Origin: Chloroflexota bacterium
GTDB taxonomy: Bacteria > Chloroflexota > Limnocylindria > Limnocylindrales > CSP1-4
Assembly (NCBI GenBank): GCA_021812735.1
Contig: JAKAMV010000004.1
Span: 1 to 42,152, forward strand
Direction: 5' to 3'
DNA length: 42,152 nucleotides
Shown here: positions 30,670 to 38,978 of the stretch, in pieces
Layout of the letters: each line of letters starts with the position of its first letter
Numbering within the stretch: position 1 is the first letter of the stretch
The notes under the pieces: generated by a model
Database searches by the model: none
What the model was told of the DNA's origin: nothing
The model's input: only the letters and a program-made list of their open reading frames with translations
Made by a program: the position numbers and the translations under genes

Positions 30670-31137
30670 ATGCGGCGCCTCGGGTGGGTCGTCGTCCCCG
30701 TCGTCCTTGTCGGCCTGCTCGTGATCGCCGCCTTCGCCGCGCGAGGTCCCGGCGCCACCACCGCATTCACGCTCAAGCCGGGAGACTGCTTCGACATCCC
30801 GGCCGGCGCGCAGGTGGGCGACATCGCCACCGTCGACTGCGCCGCCCCGCACGACGCCGAGGTCTTCGAGACCGGGGCGCTGACGACGCCGTCGGCTTCG
30901 GCCACCCAGGCCGCCTACCCCGGCGACGCCGCCTTCGGCGACTGGGTGGGGGTGAACTGCGGGGACGCCGCGCTCCGCGGGTACCTGGGCGCCGGGGGGC
31001 GCGCGGATCTCGCGGTCGGCTACTTCTACCCCGACGCCGACGCCTGGGCCCGCGGCGAGCGGCAGGTCACCTGCTACCTGCACACCCCCGACGGCTCGAG
31101 GCTCCGCGCGCCGCTCGCGGGCGCCAGACCGAGCTGA
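30670..31137 (+). CDS. Septum-formation domain protein
   Basis: A 155-residue protein from ATG 30670 with one N-terminal membrane anchor (LGWVVVPVVLVGLLVIAAFA) and an extracytoplasmic domain with the 'septum formation' pattern: FTLKPGDCFDIPAGAQ, IATVDCAAPHDAEVFETGAL, GVNCGDAALRGYLG, YFYPDADAWARGERQVTCYL. The paired Cys and the CxxPHDxEVF motif are typical. Members occur in actinobacteria and relatives, often beside secreted or cell-division-linked proteins, but their role in septation is by name and not by experiment here. It is downstream of and close to the membrane protein gene at 30195. Confidence 0.82.
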   Translation: MRRLGWVVVPVVLVGLLVIAAFAARGPGATTAFTLKPGDCFDIPAGAQVGDIATVDCAAPHDAEVFETGALTTPSASATQAAYPGDAAFGDWVGVNCGDAALRGYLGAGGRADLAVGYFYPDADAWARGERQVTCYLHTPDGSRLRAPLAGARPS

Positions 31138-31142
31138 TCCAC

Positions 31143-31745
31143 CTAGCGCTGCAGCCGCTCGGGGCGCGGGGCGCGACGCTGCGCAGGCGACGAGGTCGCT
31201 TCGGGCGCGTGTCGCGCGTGCTCGGCGGCGGCCCGGCGCACCTCCTCGAGGCGGGCGGCGAGCTCCGGGTCGAGCGGGATCCCGCGGTTGCGGCTGGGCT
31301 CGGGGCGAGGCGTCGCGGGCGCGTCGGCTTCGTCGGCTTCGTCGGCTTCGTCGGCTCCGGCCGCGTCCGGCCCCGCCTTCGCGCTCGGCACCTGGCCCAT
31401 CCCCTGCCCGACACCGATCCCGCCCGTCTCGCCGCGGAACGGCATCCGCTGGCGGTCAACCGCGTCGAGGCTCGTGCGCAGCACTTCGGTCTTGGCCGCG
31501 GCCACCTCGCGGACGTAGGCGGCCTCCTCGTCGACGGTGAGCGAGCGCCCGCGCACCATCGACTTGGGTTTGCCGACCATCAGCCACGCGAGGTGGTACC
31601 GGTCCATCGTCCCCCAGGCGGTCGCGAGCAGGTCGTCCGACAGCTGGAGCCACGTCTGGAAAGAGGTCAGGCTGGGGTCGGCGCCGAGACGCTCGCCCTC
31701 GGCGATGAGCTGGCGGGTGCGTCGGATGAGCTCGTCACGGGTCAC
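31143..31745 (-). CDS. Hypothetical protein with acidic repeat
   Basis: A 200-residue protein whose N-terminal two thirds looks globular and helical (ELIRRTRQLIAEGERLGADP, FQTWLQLSDDLLATAWGTMD, LTVDEEAAYVREVAAAKTEV). A linker with four EAD repeats (GADEADEADEAD) lies near residue 130, and a second helix LDPELAARLEEVRRAAAEHA follows. No family is recognised. It has no signal peptide or membrane segment. The coding frame converges with the septum-formation-like gene, with 5 bases between the two stops. Confidence 0.7.
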   Translation of the reverse strand: MTRDELIRRTRQLIAEGERLGADPSLTSFQTWLQLSDDLLATAWGTMDRYHLAWLMVGKPKSMVRGRSLTVDEEAAYVREVAAAKTEVLRTSLDAVDRQRMPFRGETGGIGVGQGMGQVPSAKAGPDAAGADEADEADEADAPATPRPEPSRNRGIPLDPELAARLEEVRRAAAEHARHAPEATSSPAQRRAPRPERLQR

Positions 31746-31822
31746 GGGGCGAGTTTAGGGGAGAGCGACTACGACGCCTTCCTGAACTCGTCGTACCGCT
31801 TCTGCAGTCGCGCTGGATCGGG

Positions 31823-32221
31823 TCAGTCATCGCGATGGCGCGGCAGGAAGATCGTCTTCTCGTGGATCTGCTGGAGGCCAACCACGAGCATCGGACCGTC
31901 AACTTCGCTCAGGATGGCCGGCCGGACCTCGATCATGTAGTCGGGCCGGATCGCGAAGAACCTCCGATCGAACGCGGCGTGGTGAAGCTTGCAGAGTGCG
32001 ATGCCGTTCGTGACGACTGGGTCTCCTTCATCAACTCTGTCCGGGACGATGTGCGCCGCGTCGAGCAATTCCTGATGCCGCAGCAGGCACAGTGCGCAGC
32101 GCTCTTGACGCCAGAGCCTCGTCGGACCATGGGAAGGACGCGGGCGGGCAAGTCGGTGATGATCGGCGGATAAGCCGACACCAGCACAATCTGCAGGCAC
32201 GATTCTGGTGGTGCGACTCAT
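31823..32221 (-). pseudogene. HNH endonuclease gene remnant
   Basis: The minus frame shows a complete-looking HNH core: CALCLLRHQELLDAAHIVPD, then VVTNGIALCKLHHAAFDRRF, with the Cys pair, the conserved DAAHI, N and H-H-x-A-F-D of the family seen in HNH proteins of restriction-like systems, and the usual C-terminal IEVRPAILSEVDGPML. Residues before the first Cys are not HNH-like in this frame; a neighbouring frame (reading LPARVLPMVRRGSGVKSA) looks like the missing part, so a frameshift and loss of the N-terminal domain is likely. It lies next to a toxin-antitoxin pair. Confidence 0.65.
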
Positions 32222-32278
32222 GCGTCATGTGTCGCACCTTGACAGGTCTAGTACTACTCACATAGCGTTTGTCGTACC

Positions 32279-32551
32279 ATGAGGAAGCCGATGGTCACCA
32301 TCACCGGGCCGATCGAGGCCGACGCACGTCTTCGGACCAAGAACCAGATCACCGTCCCGGACGCGATCATCCGCGCGCTCGGTGCCGCGCCCGACGATGT
32401 CCTGGCGTTCGAGGCCGACCCTGCCGAGCCCGGCGTGGCACGGATCCGGCTGATGCCCCACGACTTCTCGGGCAGCCTCACGGGGATGTGGGGGACGACC
32501 GAGGAAGTGATCGCCTATGTGCGCGCGGAGCGCGAGTCCTGGGGCGAGTAG
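32279..32551 (+). CDS. AbrB/VapB-type antitoxin
   Basis: A 90-residue protein with a SpoVT-AbrB-like N-terminal half: DARLRTKNQITVPDAIIRAL, GAAPDDVLAFEADPAEPG, then a C-terminal tail with an acidic helix (EEVIAYVRAERESWGE) of the kind that contacts the toxin. It starts at ATG 32279 and ends 3 bases before the GTG of the PIN toxin, the normal order of vapBC operons. It would bind its own promoter and neutralise the toxin. The promoter is not obvious, though a TTGACA-like word occurs near 32239. Confidence 0.85.
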   Translation: MRKPMVTITGPIEADARLRTKNQITVPDAIIRALGAAPDDVLAFEADPAEPGVARIRLMPHDFSGSLTGMWGTTEEVIAYVRAERESWGE

Positions 32552-32554
32552 CGC

Positions 32555-33031
32555 GTGTCAGTCGACAGCTTCCTTGGCCTCGTCGCCGAAGGTGATCGGA
32601 TCCTCGTCGACACGACGGTGCTGATCGCTTTCATCGACGCGCGTGACGCCACGCATCCTGTTGCCGACTACCTGCTCAAGGAACTGGTGGCAACCGGTCG
32701 CAATCCGGCGGTGGTGTCCATGGTCTCGGTCATGGAGCTTCTCGTTCGCCCCATGCGTGCCACACCGCCCGGGCACCACACCATGCTCGCCTTCCTGCGG
32801 TCGTTTCCGAACCTCGAGTGCATCCCCATCGAGCTCCAAGTCGCCCAGGAGGCGGCGCACCTGCGCGCCTCGCTCCGGTTCGGCACGCCGGACGCGCTCA
32901 TCGTGGGTACCGGCCTGGCGGCACAGGTCCGCCACCTGGTCACCAACGATCGGGACTGGGCGCCAAGGCTGGCGTTCATGCGCCAGCGGATCGGCGTGGT
33001 GCTGGCGAGCGACCACCTGCCGTTCCCGTGA
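32555..33031 (+). CDS. PIN-domain toxin (VapC-like)
   Basis: A 158-residue PIN nuclease. Residues 14-30 (ILVDTTVLIAFIDARDAT) give the first Asp, VSMVSVMELLVRP supplies the conserved Glu, and FGTPDALIVGTGLA and LVTNDRDW supply the remaining acidic residues (D in TPDAL, D in TNDRD). Together with the AbrB-type partner it makes a toxin-antitoxin pair. VapC toxins cut tRNA or rRNA; the target here cannot be read from sequence. The GTG start is 3 bases after the antitoxin stop, so translation is coupled. Confidence 0.87.
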   Translation: MSVDSFLGLVAEGDRILVDTTVLIAFIDARDATHPVADYLLKELVATGRNPAVVSMVSVMELLVRPMRATPPGHHTMLAFLRSFPNLECIPIELQVAQEAAHLRASLRFGTPDALIVGTGLAAQVRHLVTNDRDWAPRLAFMRQRIGVVLASDHLPFP

Positions 33032-33189
33032 GCTGGCCATGTTCCGCCGAGCGTTCGGCGGAGGTCGTCGAGGAGCAGGACAGCAGCAGGTCGTCCATCG
33101 GCGACGGCTCAACCGGGGCGGCTTGCGCCCCGCTGGGCGGGCGAGGCCCGGGGGAGGAGCTGATCGACGGCTGCGGCGGCCCTACCGCC

Positions 33190-33600
33190 TCCCCGCGATA
33201 CTCGGCGACGGCGCTCACGAACGGCGGGTGGCGGCGGACGTCACGGAGGGCAATCGTGACGTCGCCCTGGCGGCTGTCGCCGTTGCGCGCGGTCTCGGCT
33301 CCGTTGCCGGCGTGGCGCTCGAGGAGCACGATGCCACCATCGGCGACGTGGTCGCGGCACGTGCGGAGGAAGGCGTGGCGCTGGGCGTCGTCGCCGGTGT
33401 TGACCATGTGGCTTCCGAGGACGACGGCGTCGAAGCGGCGGCCGAGCGCGAGGCCCTCGATGTCGGTGCAAACGGTTTCCAACCACGGGACGGACCACCG
33501 GGCGCAGACGCAGCGGATGCTGTCGGGCCGGGGCGCGGCGAAGTACCCGATCAACGACGTCATCCATGCCTGCGAGCACCCGCTGCCGTGGGGACGACGC
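33190..33600 (-). pseudogene. SAM-dependent methyltransferase remnant
   Basis: Part of the minus frame reads DIEGLALGRRFDAVVLGSHM, VNTGDDAQRHAFLRTCRDHV and ADGGIVLLERHAGNG, a class I methyltransferase pattern with the post-II acidic region and the conserved LLERH. The glycine-rich SAM loop that should come before is not in frame, and the C-terminal part after VSAVAEYR is replaced by low-complexity sequence. It looks like a decayed gene between the toxin and the nitrilase gene. Confidence 0.55.
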
Positions 33601-33627
33601 TCCAGGCGGCCGCGCGGGCGGACAGCT

Positions 33628-34569
33628 CTACGCCCTGTCGCCGCCGAAGCGCACCGCCGGCTTCGGCCTCGTGTCCACGTCGAGCCGGAAGATGTCCGGC
33701 CGCGCGTAGTGGCCAACGACGTCGAGGTCGAGGACCGCGCGGTCGATGGCGGCCATGTCCAGGTCCGCGACCAGCACGGCCTCGCCGTCGCGGACCGGTC
33801 CGGCCAGCACCTGGCCCAGCGGGTCCACGATGACGCTGCCGCCGTTGATCAGCACGGCGTCGGGGCCGTCGGCCGCCACCGGGTAGTCGTCGGGGTAGTC
33901 GGACCGGCGCGCGAACTGGCAGGCCGAGAGCACGAAGCACCGCCCCTCGAGGGCGATGTGGCGCATCGTCGCCTGCCACGCCTCGCGGTCGTCCACGGTG
34001 GGCGCGCAGTAGAGCGCGATGCCCTGCGCGTACATCGCGAGGCGCAGCTGGGGCATGTAGTTCTCCCAGCAGATCACCGCGCCGAGGCGGCCCAGCGGGG
34101 TGTCCACCACCGGCAGCGTGGAGCCGTCGCCCTGGCCCCAGATGAGGCGCTCGACGGCGGTGGGCATGACCTTGCGGTGCTTGCCGAGGAGCGTGCCGTC
34201 CGCGCCGAGCAGCAGTGCGGTGCAGTAGAGCGTGCCGCCGTCGCGCTCGATGACGCCGACGACGAGGTGCATGGCGTGGGTCCGGGCGAGCTCGCCGAGG
34301 CGGCTGACGACGGGACCGGGCACGTCGATCGCGGCCTCGCGGTAGCGGCCGAACCACTCCCGCCCCTCCGGCGTGCGGCGACCGACGGTGGCGCCGAAGT
34401 CCGCGCCCTTCGGATAGCCGCCGACCAGCGCCTCGGGCAGGACGGCCAGCTCGGCGCCCTGCGCGGCGGCGTCGGCCACGAGACGCTCGACGCGCTCGAG
34501 GGTCGCTGCGGTGTCGAACGCGGCCGAAGCCGCCTGGATGACCGCGACCCGAACGCTCCGCTGCTCCAT
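33628..34569 (-). CDS. Nitrilase
   Basis: A 313-residue carbon-nitrogen hydrolase from ATG 34569, with GAGGAG on the minus strand shortly before it. The Glu-Lys-Cys catalytic triad is visible: LPEALVGGYPKG (Glu), LGKHRKVMPT (Lys) and VICWENYMPQLRLAMYAQG (Cys in ICWEN). The ICWENYMP context is that of true nitrilases (EC 3.5.5.1), which turn nitriles into acids and ammonia, and differs from amidases. The substrate cannot be read from sequence; aliphatic or aromatic nitriles are both possible. The upstream intergenic region is full of GTCACC/GGTGAC inverted repeats. Confidence 0.9.
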   Translation of the reverse strand: MEQRSVRVAVIQAASAAFDTAATLERVERLVADAAAQGAELAVLPEALVGGYPKGADFGATVGRRTPEGREWFGRYREAAIDVPGPVVSRLGELARTHAMHLVVGVIERDGGTLYCTALLLGADGTLLGKHRKVMPTAVERLIWGQGDGSTLPVVDTPLGRLGAVICWENYMPQLRLAMYAQGIALYCAPTVDDREAWQATMRHIALEGRCFVLSACQFARRSDYPDDYPVAADGPDAVLINGGSVIVDPLGQVLAGPVRDGEAVLVADLDMAAIDRAVLDLDVVGHYARPDIFRLDVDTRPKPAVRFGGDRA

Positions 34570-34631
34570 CCTCACGCCTCCTCGACTGCCTCGTTGGTCT
34601 CGCGCGGCGCCACTTCGGGTCGCCGGTCCGT

Positions 34632-34652
34632 CACCTATGCCTATGGTGACTG
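34632..34652. repeat. GTCACC/GGTGAC hairpin repeat (solo)
   Basis: GTCACCTATGCC-TATGGTGAC is an inverted repeat of 6 bp with a conserved centre. The same 21-bp sequence occurs at 34721-34741, the start of copy B of the 161-bp element. Confidence 0.75.
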
Positions 34653-34720
34653 CCGACTTGCCGTGATCGCCGACTTGCTGCCCAGCCAGCCCGCCAGGGT
34701 CACCTACCGCTCGCCCGTCC

Positions 34721-34881
34721 GTCACCTATGCCTATGGTGACTCTTAGCGCCCGCTCTCGGCCGTGTGTCCACCACCCATGCCTGTGGCGCATGCCTGACG
34801 CCCGAAGGTTGCGGCTGGCGCCGGATTCGGCGACGCTGGCCGGCAGCCTTCCGGCTACCAGTCCTCACAGGCATACCTGAC
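34721..34881. repeat. 161-bp dispersed element, copy B
   Basis: Same length as copy A (27811-27971) and the same end motifs (GTCACCTATGC and GCATA--TGAC), with shared internal blocks such as ATGCCTG, CGAAGGTTGCG and GGCTACCAGTCCT. It lies between the nitrilase gene and pabC. Read on the minus strand it gives a peptide (MPVRTGSRKAAG...) similar to the tail of the HTH-nuclease-like protein. Confidence 0.65.
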
Positions 34882-35023
34882 GGACCGCCAGCGGACCACG
34901 CGTCCGGAGCGCAGCTCGCGGACCACGTGCCGGGGCGCAGCTCGCGGACCACGCTTGGGTGCCCGGGGCGCCCAGGGCCCCACAGCAGAAGCACGAAGAC
35001 CAGCGTACCGCTGCCCCACCCGG
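34882..35023. other. Intergenic stretch after copy B, short repeats only
   Basis: It contains two GGACCACG-type words spaced about 40 bases apart (GCAGCTCGCGGACCACG). No gene. Confidence 0.4.
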
Positions 35024-35932
35024 CTATCCCCGGCCGAACACCGCCTCGCGGTCGGCACGCGCTCGCCGGGTCCAGGGTCCCGGCATCCCGTCGCCGATCG
35101 GGTGGCCGTTGAACCGCGTGACCGGCAGGATGCCCGCCACCGACGACGACACGAAGGCCTCGTGCGCGGCGGCCAGCTCGTCCGGGGTGAGCCAGCCCTC
35201 GACCGCGCGCAGCCCGACGCCGCCGGCCCAGCGGAGCAGCCACGAGCGCGTGGTGCCCGGCAGGATCGCGCAGTCGAGGGCGGGAGTCGCCAGCTCCAGC
35301 ACGGCGTCGGTCGCGGTGCGGACGAGGAAGACGTTCGCCGTGGTGGCCTCGGACAGGTGGCCGGTGATGGTCAGGAAGATCGCGTCGTCGGCGCCGGCCC
35401 GGCGGGCCTCGATGCGCGCGTAGACGTAGTCGGCGCGCGACGTGGTCTTGAGCGTGGCGATGGGGTTCTGCGGGTCGCGGCGCACCGCCGAGGCCACCAG
35501 CGCGATGCCGTGCTCGAGGTGGTCGGCGGGCGGCGGCTCCACGGGCCATGCCTGGATGACGATCGTGGGGGTGAGGTGCACGTCGCGCGGCGGGAGCAGG
35601 CCCCGCGAGGCCCAGACTCCCCGCGATGCGGTGATCCGGATGGACGCGTCGCCGTCGGGCCCGTCGAGGTCCTCCGCCGCCAGCAGCTTCGCGATCCCGT
35701 CGGCGAGGCGCACGTCCACGTCGTCGGGCAGCTCGAAGGCCAGCCCGGCCGCCGACCGGTGGAGCCGGGCCACGTGCTCGGGCAGCTCGGTGCAGCGGCC
35801 GGCCTTCGCGCGGAGCGTCTCGAAGATGCCGTCGCCCAGCTGGAAGCCGCGGTCGGTGACGGAGAGGTGCGGCGCGTCGGCAGGCAGCACCTCGCCGTCC
35901 ACCCACACGAATCTGGGCCCCGACGCGCTCAC
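35024..35932 (-). CDS. pabC: Aminodeoxychorismate lyase-like class IV aminotransferase
   Basis: A 302-residue fold-type IV PLP enzyme. The substrate loop FVWVDGEVLPADAPHLSVTD, RGFQLGDGIFETLRAKAGR, the lysine-bearing ATLKTTSRADYVYAR (PLP Lys) and ATTANVFLV, and LDCAILPGTTRSWLLR all match the family. It follows pabB and its GTG overlaps the pabB stop (GTGA), so the genes are translated together. With component I it would make p-aminobenzoate for folate. The same fold includes branched-chain aminotransferases, but the pabB coupling strongly favours the lyase. Confidence 0.9.
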   Translation of the reverse strand: MSASGPRFVWVDGEVLPADAPHLSVTDRGFQLGDGIFETLRAKAGRCTELPEHVARLHRSAAGLAFELPDDVDVRLADGIAKLLAAEDLDGPDGDASIRITASRGVWASRGLLPPRDVHLTPTIVIQAWPVEPPPADHLEHGIALVASAVRRDPQNPIATLKTTSRADYVYARIEARRAGADDAIFLTITGHLSEATTANVFLVRTATDAVLELATPALDCAILPGTTRSWLLRWAGGVGLRAVEGWLTPDELAAAHEAFVSSSVAGILPVTRFNGHPIGDGMPGPWTRRARADREAVFGRG

Positions 35933-37497
35933 GGTTGCACCTCCACGCCGCCGACCGACGACAGCGGTCCGCGCGCCTTCGCCACGGTCTCGTCCCACTC
36001 CGCCTCGGCATCGCTTCGGTGCGTGATCCCGCCGCCCACGTGCAGCGTGAGGCGAGCCCCGTCCGCCACGAAGGTCCGGATCAGGATCGACGAGCCCATC
36101 CGCCCGTCGGCGCCGAGCCACACCATCGCACCGCAGTACGGGCCGCGGCGCACCGGCTCCAGGCGCTCGATGACCTCCATCGCGCGGATCTTCGGCGCGC
36201 CCGTGATCGACCCGCCGGGGAACGACGCCGCCAGCAGGTCGAAGGCGTCCCTGCCAGCCGCGAGCCGGCCCGTGACCGTGGTCACCAGATGCTGGACGCT
36301 CGCCGTCCGCTCCAGGCGCAAGAGCCGTGGCACGCGCACGGTGCCGGGCACGCACACCCGACCGAGGTCGTTGCGGAGCACGTCCACGATCATCACATTC
36401 TCGGCTTGGTCCTTGCGGCTGGCCAGCAGCTCGCGCGCCAGCGCGCGGTCGTCCTCGCGCGTGCGGCCGCGCGGCCGGGTGCCCTTGATGGGGTCGGTGC
36501 TGACGTTGCCGTGGGCGTCCACAGACAGGAACGGCTCGGGCGAGGCGGACAGGAGCGCTCGCGGGTGGCCCGTGCGCGGGTCCGCCCCCAGGTCGAGATA
36601 CCCGGCGAACAGCGCCGGGTCCCCCGTGCGCAGGCGCCGGAAGACGGGCCACGGGTCGTCGGCGAACGGCGCCTCGAGGCGGCGCGTCAGGTTGGCCTGG
36701 TAGATCTCGCCCTCGGCGATGGCGTCGCGGACCGCCGCCACCCTGTCGACCCACTGCGCGTGTGTGGTGCCGGAGACGAAGATGAGCGGTGCCAGACGAT
36801 CGACGCGGGCGAGGAGCGGCGTCGCCGGGCGGGGAGATGCCAGCCGGGCGCGGACAGCCGCCAGACGCCGATCGAGCCCGGCGGCATCCCCGTCGAGCGC
36901 CCGGCCGCCCAGCCAGGCGCGCCCGGTCCGGCGGTCCCACGCGATCGCCCAGTCGTGGAGCGCCAAGCGGAGTTCGGGGAGCGGCTGGTCCGCGGCCGCG
37001 ATCGACGGCACGCGCTCGAGGCGGCGACCGAGGTCGTAGGAGAGGTACCCGATGAGCCCGCCGAAGAAGGGGGGCAGCTCGCCGGCGCCATGGGCTCGCG
37101 CGCCGGCCGGGTCGCCGGCATCGTCGGCCGCCGCTGCATCGCCGGCCTCCCGCGCGCCGCCGTCGGTGGCCCGGGCCTCGTCCCCGCCCACGACATCGTC
37201 CCCGCCGCCCGCAAGCCTCGCCAGCAGCCGTCGTGCGTCGGCGAACAGGTCCGGACCCCGGGACGGCGCCTCGAGAACGGCCATCGGATCGGCCGTCAAC
37301 AGGCTCCACCGGCCGGTGCGGCCGGGCCGCGCGCTCTCGAGCAGGACGAGGCCCGGCAGCTCGCGGAGTGCCTCGGCCGCGTCCATGGGCGCAACCCCGT
37401 CCAGCTCCGGGAGGCGATCCGCGCGCGCGGTCGCGGCCCGGGCCACGGCGCTGCCACGGCCTGTCGCGGGGCGGCGGTCGGGATGGGAGTCCGGCAT
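35929..37497 (-). CDS. pabB: Aminodeoxychorismate synthase component I
   Basis: A 522-residue chorismate-binding enzyme that aminates chorismate to aminodeoxychorismate. The N-terminal domain has LPGLVLLESARPGRTGRWS, FFGGLIGYLSYDLGRRLE and ELRLALHDWAIAWDR. The catalytic domain has AVRDAIAEGEIYQANLTRRL, ASPEPFLSV, DPIKGTRPRGR, ENVMIVDVLRNDLGRV, SVQHLVTTV, FPGGSITGAPKIRAMEVIE and the C-terminal VGGGITHRSDAEAEWDET. ATG 37497 is preferred. An acidic linker at about 100-140 (GGDEARATDGGAREAGDAA) is an odd insertion. It needs an amidotransferase partner (pabA), which is not in the window. The gene diverges from the DmpA-type peptidase gene. Confidence 0.95.
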   Translation of the reverse strand: MPDSHPDRRPATGRGSAVARAATARADRLPELDGVAPMDAAEALRELPGLVLLESARPGRTGRWSLLTADPMAVLEAPSRGPDLFADARRLLARLAGGGDDVVGGDEARATDGGAREAGDAAAADDAGDPAGARAHGAGELPPFFGGLIGYLSYDLGRRLERVPSIAAADQPLPELRLALHDWAIAWDRRTGRAWLGGRALDGDAAGLDRRLAAVRARLASPRPATPLLARVDRLAPLIFVSGTTHAQWVDRVAAVRDAIAEGEIYQANLTRRLEAPFADDPWPVFRRLRTGDPALFAGYLDLGADPRTGHPRALLSASPEPFLSVDAHGNVSTDPIKGTRPRGRTREDDRALARELLASRKDQAENVMIVDVLRNDLGRVCVPGTVRVPRLLRLERTASVQHLVTTVTGRLAAGRDAFDLLAASFPGGSITGAPKIRAMEVIERLEPVRRGPYCGAMVWLGADGRMGSSILIRTFVADGARLTLHVGGGITHRSDAEAEWDETVAKARGPLSSVGGVEVQP

Positions 37498-37571
37498 CGA
37501 AGGCACGCGGCGATGATAGGGTGCACGGAGGGCGTCCCTGCAATGACGACCGGCGGCCACGCGGAGGAGCG

Positions 37572-38831
37572 ATGCGCGCGCGAGAGCTCGGGATCAAGAT
37601 CGGCCTGCTCGAGCCCGGCGAGCTGGACACCATCACGGACGTGCCCGGCGTGCAGGTGGGCCACACCACGCTGATCTCCGGCGACGGCCCGTTGGCGGTG
37701 GGCCGGGGCCCGGTGCGGACCGGGGTGACGGTGGTTGTCCCGCATGGGGACGACGTGTGGACGGAGCCCGTCTTCGCTGGCTGCCACCGCCTCAACGGCA
37801 ACGGCGAGCTCACGGGGCTGGAGTGGGTCCGCGAGTCCGGGTTCCTCGGCGGGGTCATCGGCATCACCAACACGCACTCGGTGGGGGTGGTCCACGACGC
37901 GCTGATCGCCCACGCCGCTCGATCGCGTGCCAACGAGTCCGTGTTCTGGTCGCTGCCGGTGGTGGGCGAGACCTATGACGGCGCGCTCAACGACATCAAT
38001 GGGTTTCACGTGAAACCATCGGACGTGGACGCGGCGCTGGCGTCGGCCTCGGGCGGTCCCGTGGCCGAGGGCAACGTGGGCGGCGGGACCGGGATGATCT
38101 GCCACGAGTTCAAAGGCGGGATCGGCACGGCGTCGCGTCGAGTCGCGGACAAGGACGGCAGCTGGGTCGTGGGCGCGCTGGTCCAGGCGAACTACGGCTC
38201 GCGCGAGCTGCTCCGGATCGACGGCGTCCCTGTGGGCCAGGAGATCCCGACCTCTGCGGTGCCGAGCCCGTGGGATCAGGTCGAGCAGCTCGAGGACGCC
38301 GCGCGGAAGGCGCTCGCGAGGCCGGGCGGGCGGTTGCCGACATCGGCGCGGACCGGGCCCGAGGGCGGGTCGATCATCGTGGTCCTCGCGACGAACGCCC
38401 CGCTGCTCCCCCACCAGTGCACGCGCCTCGCGCAGCGGGCGGGCCTCGGCATCGCCCGGATGGGGAGCATCGCCTCGCACGGCTCGGGCGACCTGATCGT
38501 CGCCTTCGCCACCGGCAATCGGGGCCTGTCCCGGACGGCGGGCGAGGAGGATCCGCGCCGGACCGTTGCCGCGCAGATGGTGGTGGACAAGGCAATCAAC
38601 CCGATCTTCCAGGCCGCGGTCGAGGCCACCGAGGCCGCGATCGTGAGCGCGCTGCTGGCCGCGGAGACGCTGGTGGGGCGCGACGGGATCACCGCCCACA
38701 AGCTGGACCACGGGCGCCTGGTCGACATCATGGCCCGATACGGCAGGGGGCCCAAGACGCTTGCGGCGCGCGCGAACCTGGGGCGGGCGCCGAGGCCAAG
38801 GCCCGAGCCGCCGAAGGCGACCCTCGGCTGA
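37572..38831 (+). CDS. P1-family aminopeptidase/esterase (DmpA-like)
   Basis: A 419-residue N-terminal nucleophile hydrolase. The motifs TITDVPGVQVGHTTLISGD, VFAGCHRLNGNGELTGLEWV, VIGITNTHSVGVVHDALI, VAEGNVGGGTGMICHEFKGG and the cleavage region PEGGSIIVVLATNAPLL (Gly-Ser, the self-processing site that frees the catalytic Ser) are all those of DmpA / L-aminopeptidase D-esterase. The enzyme would release N-terminal D- or L-amino acids from peptides or amides in the cytoplasm. ATG 37572 is well placed after GGAGGAGCG. It diverges from pabB with 74 bases between the two starts. Confidence 0.93.
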   Translation: MRARELGIKIGLLEPGELDTITDVPGVQVGHTTLISGDGPLAVGRGPVRTGVTVVVPHGDDVWTEPVFAGCHRLNGNGELTGLEWVRESGFLGGVIGITNTHSVGVVHDALIAHAARSRANESVFWSLPVVGETYDGALNDINGFHVKPSDVDAALASASGGPVAEGNVGGGTGMICHEFKGGIGTASRRVADKDGSWVVGALVQANYGSRELLRIDGVPVGQEIPTSAVPSPWDQVEQLEDAARKALARPGGRLPTSARTGPEGGSIIVVLATNAPLLPHQCTRLAQRAGLGIARMGSIASHGSGDLIVAFATGNRGLSRTAGEEDPRRTVAAQMVVDKAINPIFQAAVEATEAAIVSALLAAETLVGRDGITAHKLDHGRLVDIMARYGRGPKTLAARANLGRAPRPRPEPPKATLG

Positions 38832-38978
38832 GCCCGACACTCGCCGATTGCGCGGTCCGTGCGGGCTGACGCCGCGCGGCGCGAATCGCGGCGACCACGC
38901 GTCGGGGTTGCGCGGGGTCCGCGTTGGGTTGACACTGCGCGGCGGTGGCACGGCGGTGGAGCGGAGGGCCAGGAAACC

